Of a DNA stretch of 64,000 bases, positions 23,270 to 34,339 are shown piece by piece; the first letter of the stretch is position 1; every line of letters starts with the position of its first letter. The DNA lies in assembly GCA_015680905.1 (NCBI GenBank), contig CM027382.1, forward strand, positions 24,153,501-24,217,500, given 5' to 3'. Made by a program: the position numbers and the translations under genes. The DNA is from Coptis chinensis. Its lineage: Eukaryota; Streptophyta; Magnoliopsida; Ranunculales; Ranunculaceae. Under the pieces are notes generated by a model. It was not told where the DNA came from. It did not search any database and was given only the letters and a program-made list of their open reading frames with translations.

Positions 23270-24815
23270 CCGCTTTATTGCACTTCTCTACTTTCTACTT
23301 TTGCCTGTTCCCTTTCCCTCTCTTTGAAGGCGTAGGCTGTCATATCTATTTGTTACTTATGCCCGTTAACAAGCTGCTAATACCGACTTCGGCTTGGGAG
23401 CTCTTTCATCTTGCTTTGAAACTAGAACTCCGATATCCCTTCCGCTTGCTCGTGAGTTTGGGGCCCTATGGTCTCTTATTTCAGTAAAGAAGCTCATGGG
23501 CTCGATCACAAAGGCAGCGGTCGGGAGCTCGAACATCCGGAGCAAATGGAGAGAATGCGTAAATAGTGTAGTGTGTGTAGTCAGTGGGGGGGCTCTCTCC
23601 ATTGGGCGGAGGCATTTGACCGGCACCGCCTCGGGAAAAAATAGCGAAAAGACTCTTGGGTAAGCGGCCAATAAACCATCAATAGGTCGAAATGCCGGAA
23701 CGATCCGATTTACCAACTATTAGTCGCACATACCATGGAACCACGGGAGAGCTAATACGAGACAAAAACCTTTCGATTAAACTGAAGTTGAGCTTGAAAA
23801 ATAGCCGAGCTCAATGAGGAAATGAACGCATATTAGAGATCTTTCGCCGGAAACATAATGTAATCGCCGCCGAGAATAAACATGCTTTGTGCGGGTGATC
23901 GAATCCTCCGAGGTCACCTGAATAGCTGACAATCGGCGAGAAGATGCCGGGCAAAGCTGCTGGCCCCAAGAGTGAGGTCGATCCGTAACATCAACTGCAG
24001 AAGAATGAGGTTCGAGTTGATGAACAGGAGCGACTATTTGTGGATCCGAGTTCTGCCCTATAGCCGATTGTGCTACTTTCAATCCTTAGTATTAGTAGCG
24101 GTATTAGGTGAGAGGGCCTATCTCATAGCTGTTATTCGCGCTTTCGGATACCTTTCCATGCTTTAACAAGCCCGGCTTCCACGGATGGCCGGAAGCATCA
24201 TACCGTAAAACCGCGTAGCAAGACAGTTTGGTTTTGACCAAAAATTCCCCTCCACCGAAGTGGAGACGAATAGTATTCGTGTGGCCAACTTTGTTACTTA
24301 ACATTTCCCAAAAGAAGCTAAAGTAAATATTACTTCGCAACTCGGCAAGGCAAAAAAACCACCGCTAAGTAACGACAAGTAGTGGGAGAAATACCGTAAA
24401 GCCTTTGTGGAGACATGTTCAAGAGCACTTCGATAAAGCAACTTCGAGAAAGCCGCAGCCCGTATAATAGTCCAAGAGTGGGTGAGTAGAGTCCGCGCTT
24501 TGGGGTGGGGTCGCTATAGTAGCTAGGGTGAGTCCGCCTACATGGCTGGACGCCCGGCTCTAGACGGCTGCGGGGTTACCACCACTCTCCCAATTCGAAC
24601 GACGACCGATGGCCATGAATGTTGAAAACAAAGCGTTTTAGTACGGCACCGAATCCTCGTCTGGATAATCGAAGTGGGTGGCTATTCTCGCAGACGGAAA
24701 GACTCAACGACGAGTAGACTTCTTGCAGCTTCGGCCGTCGACTACGAGCCTAATCTATGGTAGAGCTGGGCTTTCTTCATTTCTATAGACTCCTAACGCG
24801 CTATTCTTACCTTTT
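23270..24815. other. GC-richer block, candidate organelle (mitochondrial) DNA insert
   Basis: Base composition rises sharply and stays near half G+C for about 1.5 kb, then falls back to AT-rich at about 24815. The style resembles plant mitochondrial spacer DNA (for example CTTCGGCTTGGGAGCTC, GCATTTGACCGGCACC, GGGGTTACCACCACTC). Many frames are open by chance, but no organellar gene is recognised. The ends are not defined by repeats. It could also be captured nuclear DNA. The origin is an inference from composition and texture only. Confidence 0.45.
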
Positions 24816-25279
24816 TTGATTAAATTTGGCTTTAGATATAAACTGGATTAATCCTAGCCCCCAATAACACACATATATTGTGATACATATTTCACTTGTT
24901 GCTTTTTGTGCTAAGGCTACCTGAACCTTATAGCAAGGTTTTTTTTTTTAGCATCGGGAGGAAGTTTCTTGAATGTGCATGAACCTCTAGTCTCGGGGAG
25001 AAATTCGTTTCACTTTATGTTATATACTTGAAAGCTAGCCTACATACTGGATTGTGAGTCACAAAGTTGTGGATACTAAAAACTATGTATGTATGACACG
25101 ATTTGGTGTGAAATTGGTATACCGAGTATCCACTAATAAGGTGCTAAAGAGTGAAAGCGAGTCAAGATCTTCAGCTAAGAAAACTTGTGATAGTTATTAT
25201 TATTATTTTTTTTTTTATCGCCAGTTTAGATTGTTAACGGGGGCCCCTACCCCTTTATTCATAATAAAAAGCTTCTGAA

Positions 25280-25720
25280 CTGGATTACAATCTCTCATAC
25301 TCTCTTCCTATTACATCATCATCTATAATTTTCATTACATCATTAGAAAAAGAGTATATACTAATATCTACATATGCCTCATCAGGAATAGTACTAGCTA
25401 AAGAATCCACTAGTTTGTCCGCTTCTCTGTAAATGTAGACTATACTGAATTCCTCCAGCTCGGTCTCCATTCTTCTAATGCTTCTCATCATCTTGTTCGC
25501 TTCCCATGGAAAAACAGATTTATGTATAAAAGCTATTATATTTTGATAATCAGTTTGTGCCTGGAGTTTCCTAATGTTTTACGCAATTGCTAATTTTATA
25601 CCTTGTTCCACGCCTTGAAGTTCCACCAAAGCAATAGTGTTATATTATGACCTTCCTTTTGCTGCTGCCGTGACTCTCCCCCTTTCATCTCTGAGCACAA
25701 CTCCCCATGAATATTTCCCA
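25280..25720 (-). pseudogene. LINE-type RNase H domain fragment
   Basis: On minus, KYSWGVVLRDERGRVTAAAK leads into VELQGVEQGIKLAIA, IRKLQAQTDYQNIIAFIHKS, then FSIVYIYREADKLVDSLAS. This is the RNase H-like (RVT_3) domain at the C-terminus of plant LINE polyproteins. It has an in-frame stop and a frame change near 25640. No RT accompanies it. It sits inside the inner CACTA as cargo or an old insertion. Confidence 0.75.
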
Positions 25721-26164
25721 TGCATTGCTTACTTGCATTTTTGCTTCAATCTTCTTTTAATTTGGATAATTATACTTACTAATGTCTCTTTTCTTTTCCA
25801 ATTTGTTGCTTGTATCAGATAAGCAGATTGGTTGACGGTATATTGATAAAGAAAACTTGGGTGGATGTTGTTCGAATCGGCAGATTATGGAAATTTGGCC
25901 AAAATCTTATTTTTTGAAGAACTAATTTTATTTAGTTGATGGCTTTGAAGATTTTGTAATTCAGTGTATTGGAAGAGTGTAATTGTATGGATGCTCAAAT
26001 AATGATTTTGGATGATCTTAATTAATGAAATATATTTTGCTATAATTTATTGTGAATGAATACATCTGATTGGTGTTTTTAGTTTAATCATAAATTGTAT
26101 TGGGCAGGTTTATATAAATTGAAATGATTCAAAATAATGCGTAATACCTATTATATATATATGA
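25721..26164. other. Inner CACTA interior, no gene recognised
   Basis: AT-rich DNA between the LINE fragment and the right subterminal repeats, with no domain seen. Confidence 0.5.
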
Positions 26165-26788
26165 GTAAATCCATTTGCAACGCCGAGCTTGTTGTAAAAG
26201 AATTAAGGTGTTGTAAATGTGTTTAAACAATTACCGACACATACATTTGGTGCAGCTAAAACCACTAGCAGGGTAGCTAAAAACACACTTTAGGCAACGC
26301 CCTTGGCGCAGCTAATGGTTTAAACCTTTTGCAACAAACACCTGGGGCAGCTAAAAAAACACTTTTGGCAATGCCCTTGGTGCAGCTAATGGTTTAAACC
26401 TTTTGTGACAAAGACGTGTAGCTAATGTTTTGCTTCTTTTGTGACGCCAGAGGGTGCAACTAAAAGTAACCCTTTTGCAATGCTAGTAGGTGCAGCTAAA
26501 AAGAACCTTTTGCAACGCCAATCGCTGCAAATAGTTTAAATATTTAAAAAATCATTTTAGTTTGGCAAAATACTTTAGCAACGCTAATAAAGTAATAGCA
26601 TTGGGACAAGGCGTTGCAATAACTTTCAAGCTTTTTTGCGGCGCCAATTGTTAAATTCGTCTTCATTTAGCTTTTGTGACCCAATTTTTTGCAGCGCCTT
26701 TGTGACGCCCACATTGGCATTGCCATTGATCATTGGCAACGCTTTTTTGTACTTGTAGCGACACCAGATGGCGTTGCAATTGAGCCTT
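26165..26788. repeat. Subterminal repeats of inner CACTA, right
   Basis: More than ten variants of TTTTGCAACGCC, with GGTGCAGCTAA in between, run up to the right terminus. One larger unit (CCTTTTGCAACAAACACC, then GCAGCTAAAAA...CACTTT) is repeated around 26250-26400. Confidence 0.85.
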
Positions 26789-26803
26789 TCTGTTGTAGTG
26801 TAA

Positions 26804-28564
26804 TCTCCTCAAAGTTTGTATCCCTGGTTAGCATGGCTAACTTCTGAGGGAATGGTGGTTTCGCTCTATATTTAGCGTATGGCTCGACTTGATGTGTAAC
26901 CTTGGCTTTCTATTTCTTTGTTTGTTGTTTAACTGGTACCTCTACAGTGGTAGGCTCTTCAGTTTCTACTTCGGTATCTAGTTCGATATCCGGTGTAGGG
27001 AGTACTGATGGGGTAACTATAGGCATAGTTACTTTGTTATCAACCACTCTTCCAGAGCGGAGAGTGGTGATGGCATTAAGGTCACCTACGATTGTAGTTT
27101 CCGTACTAGTATTACCGCTTACCTCAAAAGGTCGTGTTTTGCCGTTTTAGGGTTTGGTATCGCTTGTCCCGAAACACGCCTTTTGGTTGGGCTTTCTCTT
27201 GGGCTAACCTGTTGTATGCCCCGATTTATGGATTGTAAGATCTGTTGGTTTGATTGAGTCATTGTTTGGAAAAGTTGTTGGATAACCTTGTATAAAGGCG
27301 CCTATACGATCCGGATGTGATAGTGTAGTAGTCACGGTGTGGTGCGACCGAACTATCTCACCGATTATTTATGGGTGGGTTGTGATAGTTACTATTGTTA
27401 ACCGAACGATACCTCTATTGGTATTATAACTATTATAATTACCCTGACCTTGTGCTAAACCTTGTCGTGGTTTAAAAGGTTGTTATAATTATTATAATTT
27501 CCCCGACTTTGTCCCCGCCCTTGCCTAGGTGGAGCTTGATTATAGTTGTTTGCTTTGCCTAACATTTTGGTTATTGAACCCTGGAGGTGAAACTTGTTGA
27601 TTGTTTCGCCAACTAAAGTTGGGATGTTGTCTCCATGGGGCATTAGGAATAGGATAGCTATTAATGGAGCAAACATTGTCTTGCTCTAATTGTTGTTGTT
27701 CATAGGCTAGAGGACAATAGGATTCGGGTGCTTTCGGGACTCAAACAGACATTACATGGGTTGGAGTTGACATTCATGACGGGGATAGGCTTTTGTTGCA
27801 CAGAAATAGCCTCAACCTTTTTAGTTAGAGATTCGATTAAATTTTTAAGTTCTAGATCGGGTTTCATCTCAAACATACCGGTGGCCTAAACTGTTGTTGA
27901 AGAAGAACTACTAAGAGCGGGGATATCATCACTACCCCCAATTGTTATTTTGTTTAGTTTGATCTTCTAAAAATTTGTAAGCCTCCGGGGCTCCTTTTAC
28001 TTAGGAAACTACCCCATTCATTATGTCAAGGACTTCTTTATGGTGATGTTGAAGTCCTTTGAAAAAGGCACGAACTAACGGTCTTTTGCTAGGTTATGGT
28101 GTGGACACTCTATAAGCGGATCGGTGAAACGATTCCAAGCCTCGAAAAATGATTCATGAGGATTTTGTCGGAAAAATGAATCTTGGAAAGCATCTCATCC
28201 GTCTTTAGGGGTGGGTAAAATGTTCCATAAACAAATGAACAAGTTTAGCCCACGAGTCCATTGCAGAGTTAGGCGCCGGGCAGCTTAACCAAGACGCCCT
28301 TATCGGCTAAGGTGAAGGGAAATACCCTCGGTTTAATCTCGTTCCGCACTAACCGTGTAGGATGATGGAATGTTGTAAGGACTTGTTCAATCCCACGATG
28401 TGTTGATAAGGTTTTTCATGGTCTAAACCATGGAAAACGGGTAACAAATTAAATATGTTTGGGGAATTCGAAAATCCCCAATCGGGTCTAGAACGATGCA
28501 AGATTTAGGGCTATCGCCAAGGCTTTGTAAAAATCGAGAGAGGAGTCTCTCTTTCTTCAGCCAT
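26804..28564 (-). pseudogene. Athila-type gag (upstream half of split gag-pol)
   Basis: Read on minus, an ATG at 28564 opens MAEERETPLSIFTKPW. In shifting frames there follow IFNLLPVFHGLDHEKPYQH, FPFTLADKASWL and WAKLVHLFMEHF, the order of conserved blocks in Athila/Gypsy gag. Next come an Asn/Gly/Gln-rich stretch (27560-27455, APPRQGRGQSRGNYNNYNN) and KVTHQVEPYAKYRAKPPFPQ running to the CACTA junction. The frame continues beyond the inner CACTA at 19495. Many stops and frameshifts make it nonfunctional. No CCHC knuckle was seen. Confidence 0.8.
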
Positions 28565-29206
28565 TATGTCGGGTGTGGTTGGTGGAATAGTAGCTAGAGG
28601 TGTAGTGATTGGTATACTCGATAGATTTGTTTGTTGACGCCGATGGTTAATTACGCTCGGTGTTTTTCTCCCACCGCACCTTAATCTCATGCAAGTCTAA
28701 GTCTAAACACGACAACACTCCAAACAATCTTGATATTTTAGTATAAACCTCTAACCGGAGATCACGAGGTATGGAAGAAAGGAATACCTGATAAGCGTCC
28801 CTTGCTTCGCTTTATGAATAGCGCCTTGTTTATGCATGTTCAGTGTAAATAACAAGTTAGAACACTGAAAAACTTAAAAATCGGGTTTGAAACAAACCCG
28901 TAGAAAACCGAAAATTTAGCTTAGGCTGGTGCGCCACTTAGGGCGCTGATGTCGCTCCGTGTAACTTGAAGTTCCAGTGTTTTAGGGCGGGTCGCGCTCA
29001 AGATGGGGGCGGGTCGCGCTCAAGGTTCCAGGCTTTTGGGTGCAGGTGCGCTCGGATAGGGCGCGGTAGCGCTCCGTGTATATTTTTACGGAACTTTTCA
29101 ACGCTGAAACGGACAACCACAGTATGAATCAAACAAGGGTGGGTGGGTTTAATGGGACTTAAAAATGAGTAATTATACTATGAAAACAATGCTAAAGTGA
29201 AACTAA
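28565..29206 (-). other. Athila-type 5' leader with GC-rich repeats
   Basis: Noncoding leader between the primer-binding site and gag. At 28985-29075 it carries GGGCGGGTCGCGCTCAAG-type repeats related to those at 12860-12990. Confidence 0.7.
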
Positions 29207-29222
29207 GATGGCAGCGGCGCCA
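29207..29222 (-). promoter_or_regulatory. Primer-binding site of Athila-type element
   Basis: On minus, two bases after the 5' LTR, the sequence reads TGGCGCCGCTGCCATC. It is close to the TGGCGCCGTTGCCGG-type site known from Athila/Calypso elements, described as complementary to tRNA-Asp; the 3' half has diverged. Confidence 0.75.
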
Positions 29223-29224
29223 TT

Positions 29225-30701
29225 TGATAAACATAAAATGAATAGTTTACCTACGAAATGAACGATGAACTCAAAACGTAAGTAAACTACAACTATTTAC
29301 GTGTCTATATTTATCAAAGTTTCTACTCTCAATTCTGTAGAAATAGAGTGGAGTAACAAATTGCTCCACTCCTAGTTCTCTAGCATGGAATGTTTTCTAA
29401 TCTAATTAATCGGTCTTAAGTTTAATGAGAGCTTTACGAAGGGTGTTATACTAAGATACAATATGAAATTGATTATGTTGAATTTAAACTACGAATGTTA
29501 TGGAAATATGATTGTTTTTGAATCTAGATAAAGGATTAGAGGGGAATTGAATCCACCTCGAATCCAACTTAATAACCTAGCATAGATTCTATTGTATCTC
29601 GAAATTCTCACGCTCTTCTTCGGCAATAATTTCGAAGTTCTAATCCCTAGTGTTCATGGCATCTCTACCAAATACTAACTAGCATGTGAGGTCGCCCACC
29701 CATTCTCATGGCGATTCACGACCTTCTAGAGTGGAATAGATTCTACAACGCGTCTACACTATACCACTAAGTTTTCATCAAGGCTTCATCAACCCCTCTA
29801 ATGGAGGTTTTAGCCTTGAGTCATCAACCCATCATTTCCCATTGAATTATAACTACACATCATATTAAAATTCTAACTTAACTAATTTAACTAACAATGT
29901 TTCAATCTACTTAAACTACGAAATGATAATCAACAAGAATTAAAATTAGATCTATAAATTGAAATGACAAAACTCGAAATTGATAAAAATAACTATTTTA
30001 TTTATCTAATCAATCAAGAACAATGATTCAAGACTTAATCTAAAACAAGAATTGAAATTGGAACTTAAACTTAATTACTCTACTGAAAACTAGATCTAGA
30101 ATTATATATCTTTTTTAGGTCTAACTAGCTACCATTAATAAAGAGTTAAGCTTTGGTTTTTATACTTTCAGATCCAAAAATCGTGCATGGGCTTGGAGCC
30201 ATGCTTTGGGCCAGAGAATCAGGCCCAAAACCCAATTCTTTTAGTCCAAAAAAGCCTCTTCAGCTGCAGTTGGCTTCAACAGACTTTTCGTCCAATTCTG
30301 CTCCTCTGATTGGGTCAAGGCTTAGACCATTAGAAAGCTCTTTCCGAGCCGGTCGTTTTGACATAAGGTAGGTCCCATTCCGAGGTCTGAGTCCAAAGAT
30401 ACGGCCTTCGGAAATTCTGCTGACTTGTGTGTTGTTTCTGCCCGCGTCGACTTTTCAGCTTTTGACCGGGCTTTAGAAAGGCTTTGTCTTCTTGAATCTT
30501 GGCATTTAATCACGGAACTCCTTAGTAACCGACCTTTGCTCCTTTGTCTCGCTAAAGTGGCACATTTCTGCACATAATGGACTTTGAAACCTGAAATGCA
30601 TAAAAACACATAATCAGTGTTAACTCTTAATTATTACTCACATAATTGGTCTAAAAGTATGACTTTTACAGGGTTAAAACTACAGTTTTGGGCTCTTATC
30701 A
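29225..30701 (-). repeat. 5' LTR of Athila-type element
   Basis: Starts TGATAAACAT and ends CTCTTATCA in plus-strand reading; pairs with 8534-10012. The element's promoter would lie here and read leftward. Confidence 0.93.
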
Positions 30702-30840
30702 CCACGGTTCTAGAAAAAACCGTGGTTAATAAGTACAAGTTTATACCATGGTTTTGCTAAAAGTATTTACCACCCCATCTGATACCACGGTTTCGAAACA
30801 GTAGTAAAAAGCATTTTACCACTCTAAAAAACAGTGGTAT
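30702..30840. repeat. Outer CACTA right end after Gypsy insertion
   Basis: Subterminal units (ACCACGGTTCTAG, ATACCATGGTTTTG, GATACCACGGTTTCG) resume directly after the Gypsy LTR. The first five bases are the CCACG duplication. The 21-bp TIR follows at 30841-30861. Confidence 0.88.
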
Positions 30841-30864
30841 ATGACCTTTTCTGTAGTAGTGTGT

Positions 30865-31683
30865 AAACGAACTCAAAATGTGTAGTGCGAGTAGTCAGTG
30901 ACTCTCTTGATTTTATATACCAACTAAAATGACGGGAAAAAAAAAAAAAAAAAAAACGTTTGAACAGAGCAGCTAGAAAAAGATGTAGATAAAGGGTCTT
31001 ACTAGTAATGCATTTAAAAATGCTACTTCTTGTTCAAATAGAAAAATTTCAGGCTATTGACTAATTTTTCAAATAGAACCTTGAGAACATAGAGGTCACC
31101 ATTACTTAAACTCACAAAACAATTTTTCTTACAATAGAATTAAATTTATCTCCTAAGTACATACATCGCCATATGGAGTAGTTGTTGTGAACTTAAATAA
31201 TAATAGAACAAAAAAATATTCCCCATCATAAGAAAAGATACTTATGACTAGAATCATAAAACGTGTAGTTACAACTAAAACCACTATTATTATCGAAGAA
31301 AAAAAAAACTATTTTTTTTCTTGGAGTTGGTGACATCGATGAATAAAGCAAGAAAAATAGAGTTGTTCCTATCAATTGCAAACACCTTCATCCCTAGATT
31401 TTATTGTCGTTGAAGCGCTTGGGTTGGGTTTCGTTCCGCCCTTTTTCAGGGTAATGACTTGGAAATGAGACAATGCCAACGAAGATCTTGAGTTTTCATT
31501 GGGATTTTGTCACTGGGTTATAAAATTGTACATATGAAGCCCATTCAGCCCAAAATGGATATCGTCATCTGCTTCAATATGTCATATGTATGTGTCAGAG
31601 AATAAGAGATATCGATTTAGTTAATTAAACTTTCCAATTCATATCACCGATATTTGCAACTACTTTGGTCCAATGATTACTCT
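30865..31683. other. AT-rich intergenic DNA, nothing recognised
   Basis: Begins just after the CACTA duplication. It contains A-runs (for example 30938-30957) but no coding or repeat structure that I can name. Confidence 0.6.
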
Positions 31684-31990
31684 TCTTTATATATATATAA
31701 TAGCAGTCCCTTTTCGTGGCCTGTGAGGGTGTCCACGTAGGCAAATTTTAAGTACCCTATTTACTCACGAGAAATCAGGATGGATTATTTGAGTTAAAAA
31801 ACTGGTGAACACCTTAAAAAGTATGCAAAACCCACAGTACGAGTCAATGTTTTTTTAGCCATGGTTGTGAGCTTTTCCTTCTCAAGGCTTTCAAGCCACT
31901 TATAAAGTTCAACTGTTAGACTAATCAAACCTAAACCTAAAAACCCCGTGATTTAAATAAAAAACCCCACGAAAATTTAAACACTTAGAC
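31684..31990 (+). repeat. Helitron-head-like repeat, copy 1
   Basis: Shares with 34340-34510 the order TGTGAG(G/A)GTGTCC, CGTAGGC, AATTTTAA, TACTCACGAGAAATCAGGA and CAAACCTAAACCTAAAAACC. Confidence 0.7.
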
Positions 31991-32059
31991 CCAAAAGAAA
32001 AAACAATTAGTCGCATAAAAAAAACCTCCGTCCATCATTTCTATAAAAAAAAATTATTT

Positions 32060-32770
32060 GAATTCGTTTTTATGCCCAATAGATGCTATGTTTTCATCTT
32101 TCTTCTCTAATGAAACCAACTATGCTATCTTCACCATCTCTTTCAAGGTAACCCAGAATCTCTAACTTTAACGCACTACATCGACTTGCTAGAACTGACA
32201 TCTCTACAGCTGCAGCAAAATCTACTCACTGTTGGTATCCCAGCTTTTGATCAAGCAACTCTGGAATCGTCATGATTGCTTTCCTTTGTTATTTTAGGAA
32301 AATCAATGTTCTTCAGGGCGATGGAGAGGATGTATCAGGTACGGATGTATATCTTTCAATTTCATATTTTAGATATTAAGAGCAATCATATTTTCTTTTT
32401 ACACTTTTCAACCACTGTGACTGGAAGTGTTTTAAGCTTTCAAAATTTAGAATTCCATATGGCATTTGAGGTCATTCCTAGGTGTCATAAGGATTTGGTA
32501 TAACCTGGCTACCTATCTCATGTGTAGATTACGCAATGTTTTGTTACAAATGCTTAATTTTCCTACCCATTAATATCTTCTATCTTTCATTCTCCGCAAA
32601 TCTCGCTAACAAAAAAATCCAGAAAAAAAAAGAGGAGCATAAAAGAAAGAAACATAGGTTTTAGCTGTTTATCCTTTATTTTCCACCTTCTAAACTTGGT
32701 TAATTCATATTTCTTCCTTCATTTTGCGCCATTTCGAGGAATGTACTACTCAATGTTTTGATAAATAACA
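32060..32770. other. Unassigned sequence before kinase fragment
   Basis: No recognised gene. An open plus frame at 32276-32503 is of unknown meaning. It may include leader sequence of the kinase fragment. Confidence 0.45.
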
Positions 32771-33122
32771 ATGGGTGGGTGCGTTTCTTCGAAGCAGGAG
32801 GTGGCGCGGTAACGCCTACTATAGATTACTCTGGTGTGTTTCATGATAATGGGACAGAGTTATCGGTTACATCGCTTCGATATAGAGCTGAATGTGAGAA
32901 GAAGAAGGTGGAGTCAGGTAGAAGCGAATTTGAAGAGTCTAGGAGGGGTAGTTCTAATGGTGGGGGAGATTCATTTAGTTTGAGGTTGGGGAATTTGCAG
33001 AAATATGTTGAAGGTGAACAAGTTGCTCTTGGGTTGGCCTCCTTGGTTGAGTTTCATTCTTTGGTGAAGCCATTCAAGGATGGATTTCTCTTAGAGCTGA
33101 TTCTTTTGAGAAATTGGAGAAG
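32771..33122 (+). pseudogene. First exon of CDK-like Ser/Thr kinase (At1g54610/IBS1-type), broken
   Basis: The exon opens MGGCVSSKQE, the N-myristoylation start typical of this plant CDK-like family. After a frameshift it continues with YSGVFHDNGTELSVTSLRYR, then SLRLGNLQKYVEGEQVA and, after a second shift, EAIQGWISLRADSFEKLEK, ending in a GT donor at 33123. In intact members this exon ends just before the glycine-rich loop (IGQGTYS). The kinase domain itself is absent. Two frameshifts and the missing downstream exons make it a fragment. Related intact proteins are membrane-anchored kinases with cyclin-dependent-like domains. Confidence 0.75.
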
Positions 33123-33453
33123 GTATAATGTAGTTTACAATTTTTCCTAATTTGGTTTTTACAATTTTATTTGACTTTTGCTATTGATTTGGAAATGCTT
33201 TAAATGCTGCATTGGCCTTTTGTTGTTTCAAGTTTCATAAGAAAAAAAGACTATTTATTTCACCTAATATTCTAACTCATTGAAATTAAGATTATTTCAT
33301 ATGTGAATTCAAAACTTGCCCCTCAAATCCAAGGGCCAAGATCCATTTGGTTCTTACTCTCCAACAAGAATTTTATTCATTTGCGTGGATGCTCTAAGGC
33401 ATCCGACAACTAGGACTTATTCAACATCTTGAATTGACTGAGATTTGTTGCAG

Positions 33454-33690
33454 ATGAAGAAAAAGTGCAAAATGCAACGAAAAGAGGCTTTGATCCTGAA
33501 AGAAGAGTAGAGTTAGAGTTCTTTGACAAAGAGAGACCGATGTTTGACCTAGGCGATCTATTAAGGGCTTCAGCAGAAATGATGGGGAAAAGAAAGATGC
33601 AATAGACTCGGGTCCCATTGTCGTAGTTACAAGGTTCAAGGAGATGAGTTAGAGTTCTTACAACTACCACGATGTCTGTATCAAAGGTGA
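33454..33690 (+). pseudogene. Pollen-receptor-like kinase (LRR-RLK) fragment
   Basis: After a TTGCAG acceptor the frame encodes RVELEFFDKERPMFDLGDLL, then RASAEMMGK, and after a frameshift GPIVVVTRFKEM. This is the start of the kinase domain of LRR-III/PRK receptors (FDL.DLLRASAE.LG... VVKRFK.M). The invariant VAVK-type lysine reads T here (VVVTRF). LRRs, transmembrane segment and the rest of the kinase are absent. Confidence 0.75.
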
Positions 33691-33897
33691 AATTCATTAT
33701 GTATTGGAAATTCATTCTTTCAGTCTCTCTATCATTACTCATTAGTGTGAAAGTAATATAATTACTGTTTTAGTTTTTATTGATTAAGTAGGAAGAATAC
33801 ACCTGGAAACGATTTTCCTATTGCTGTGTAGTTTAAGCAATCGTTTCGATTCCTAACTTACTATTTCGTTGATACTTCTTTCCAGATATGTGTCGTT

Positions 33898-33955
33898 GTT
33901 AGCAGAACAACATATGCACCAGAAGGCATTATTCTTGACAGTGCAGGTGTGAAGG
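33898..33955 (+). other. Unassigned exon-like block
   Basis: Between TTTCCAG and GTAAATG lies a short open stretch encoding VVVSRTTYAPEGIILDSAG. The splice-like borders suggest a captured exon. I do not recognise the protein. Confidence 0.35.
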
Positions 33956-34339
33956 TAAATGTTTCCTTCTATAATAAAAATATTGCTTGATATGATTTTT
34001 TTTATTTCTGAATTCCTTCCTCCCATTTTATGATTTTTTTAAAAAAAGTTTAGAATCAAACTCAAAATTTTCCTTGCCGAAACTGTGAAATCAAAAGGTA
34101 TCCCATCCTATTTCCTTTTCGATTGTATAAAATAATATCATACTTTACCCATAAAATAATAAACATATTCTTAATGTCTGTTTGCATACATTATAGTCGG
34201 TGTTGACATGCATTTTATTACAATTTTTGGCTGAGAGAGGGATCAAATGGTGTATAGTTTATTTGTTGGTAGCTTGGAGGATTAGAAGCATGACTATTGG
34301 TTTCCAATTGGCTGTTTTTGCATTAATTGCTACTTCATC

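Larger units (their letters stand above)
19499..26800. mobile_element. Inner CACTA element (7.3 kb), gene-capturing
   Basis: The termini read CACTACAACAGA on both sides (19499-19510 and, reversed, 26789-26800), with a TAA duplication. Long arrays of TTGCAACGCC-like units lie at both ends. This is a different CACTA family from the outer element, whose ends read CACTACTACAG. No transposase is visible. The cargo is a broken SNAT/NSI-type acetyltransferase gene (20342-22179), a GC-richer organelle-like block (about 23270-24815) and a LINE RNase H fragment (25280-25720). It inserted into gag-pol of the Athila-type element. Confidence 0.93.
8534..30701 (-). mobile_element. Athila-type Ty3/Gypsy LTR retrotransposon
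   Basis: Two LTRs of about 1.48 kb (8534-10012 and 29225-30701) start TGATAAACATAAAATG and end GGGCTCTTATCA, with a CCACG duplication outside. Internal order on minus is tRNA-primer site, gag, protease, RT, RNase H, integrase, a further ORF and polypurine tract. Long UTRs, a gag-pol with RT followed by integrase, and an extra ORF between integrase and the 3' LTR fit the Athila lineage. The length is 22.2 kb, or about 14.9 kb without the inner CACTA. All ORFs are broken by frameshifts or stops, and gag-pol is split by the inner CACTA. The LTRs differ by scattered substitutions and small indels (roughly 95-97% identical by eye), so the insertion is not recent. Confidence 0.93.
1877..30861. mobile_element. 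Outer CACTA (En/Spm-type) element, host of nested insertions
   Basis: The termini are a perfect 21-bp inverted repeat beginning CACTACTACAGAAAAGG (1877-1897 and 30841-30861), flanked by a 3-bp TGT duplication. Both ends carry many direct and inverted copies of a short TACCACGG-like unit, the subterminal repeats expected of CACTA elements. Removing the solo LTR (2239-5077) and the Gypsy element (8534-30701) with one TSD copy each leaves about 4 kb. No transposase (TNPD or TNPA) is visible. The interior instead holds host-gene fragments (GH3, neprosin-like, G2-like), so it is a non-autonomous, gene-carrying element. The matched termini and TSD make the outline firm; the orientation is unknown. 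Confidence 0.93.

Noticed and set aside
23366-24340. Open frames in the GC-rich block as organelle genes
   Set aside because: None matches an organellar protein that I know; open frames are expected by chance at higher GC.
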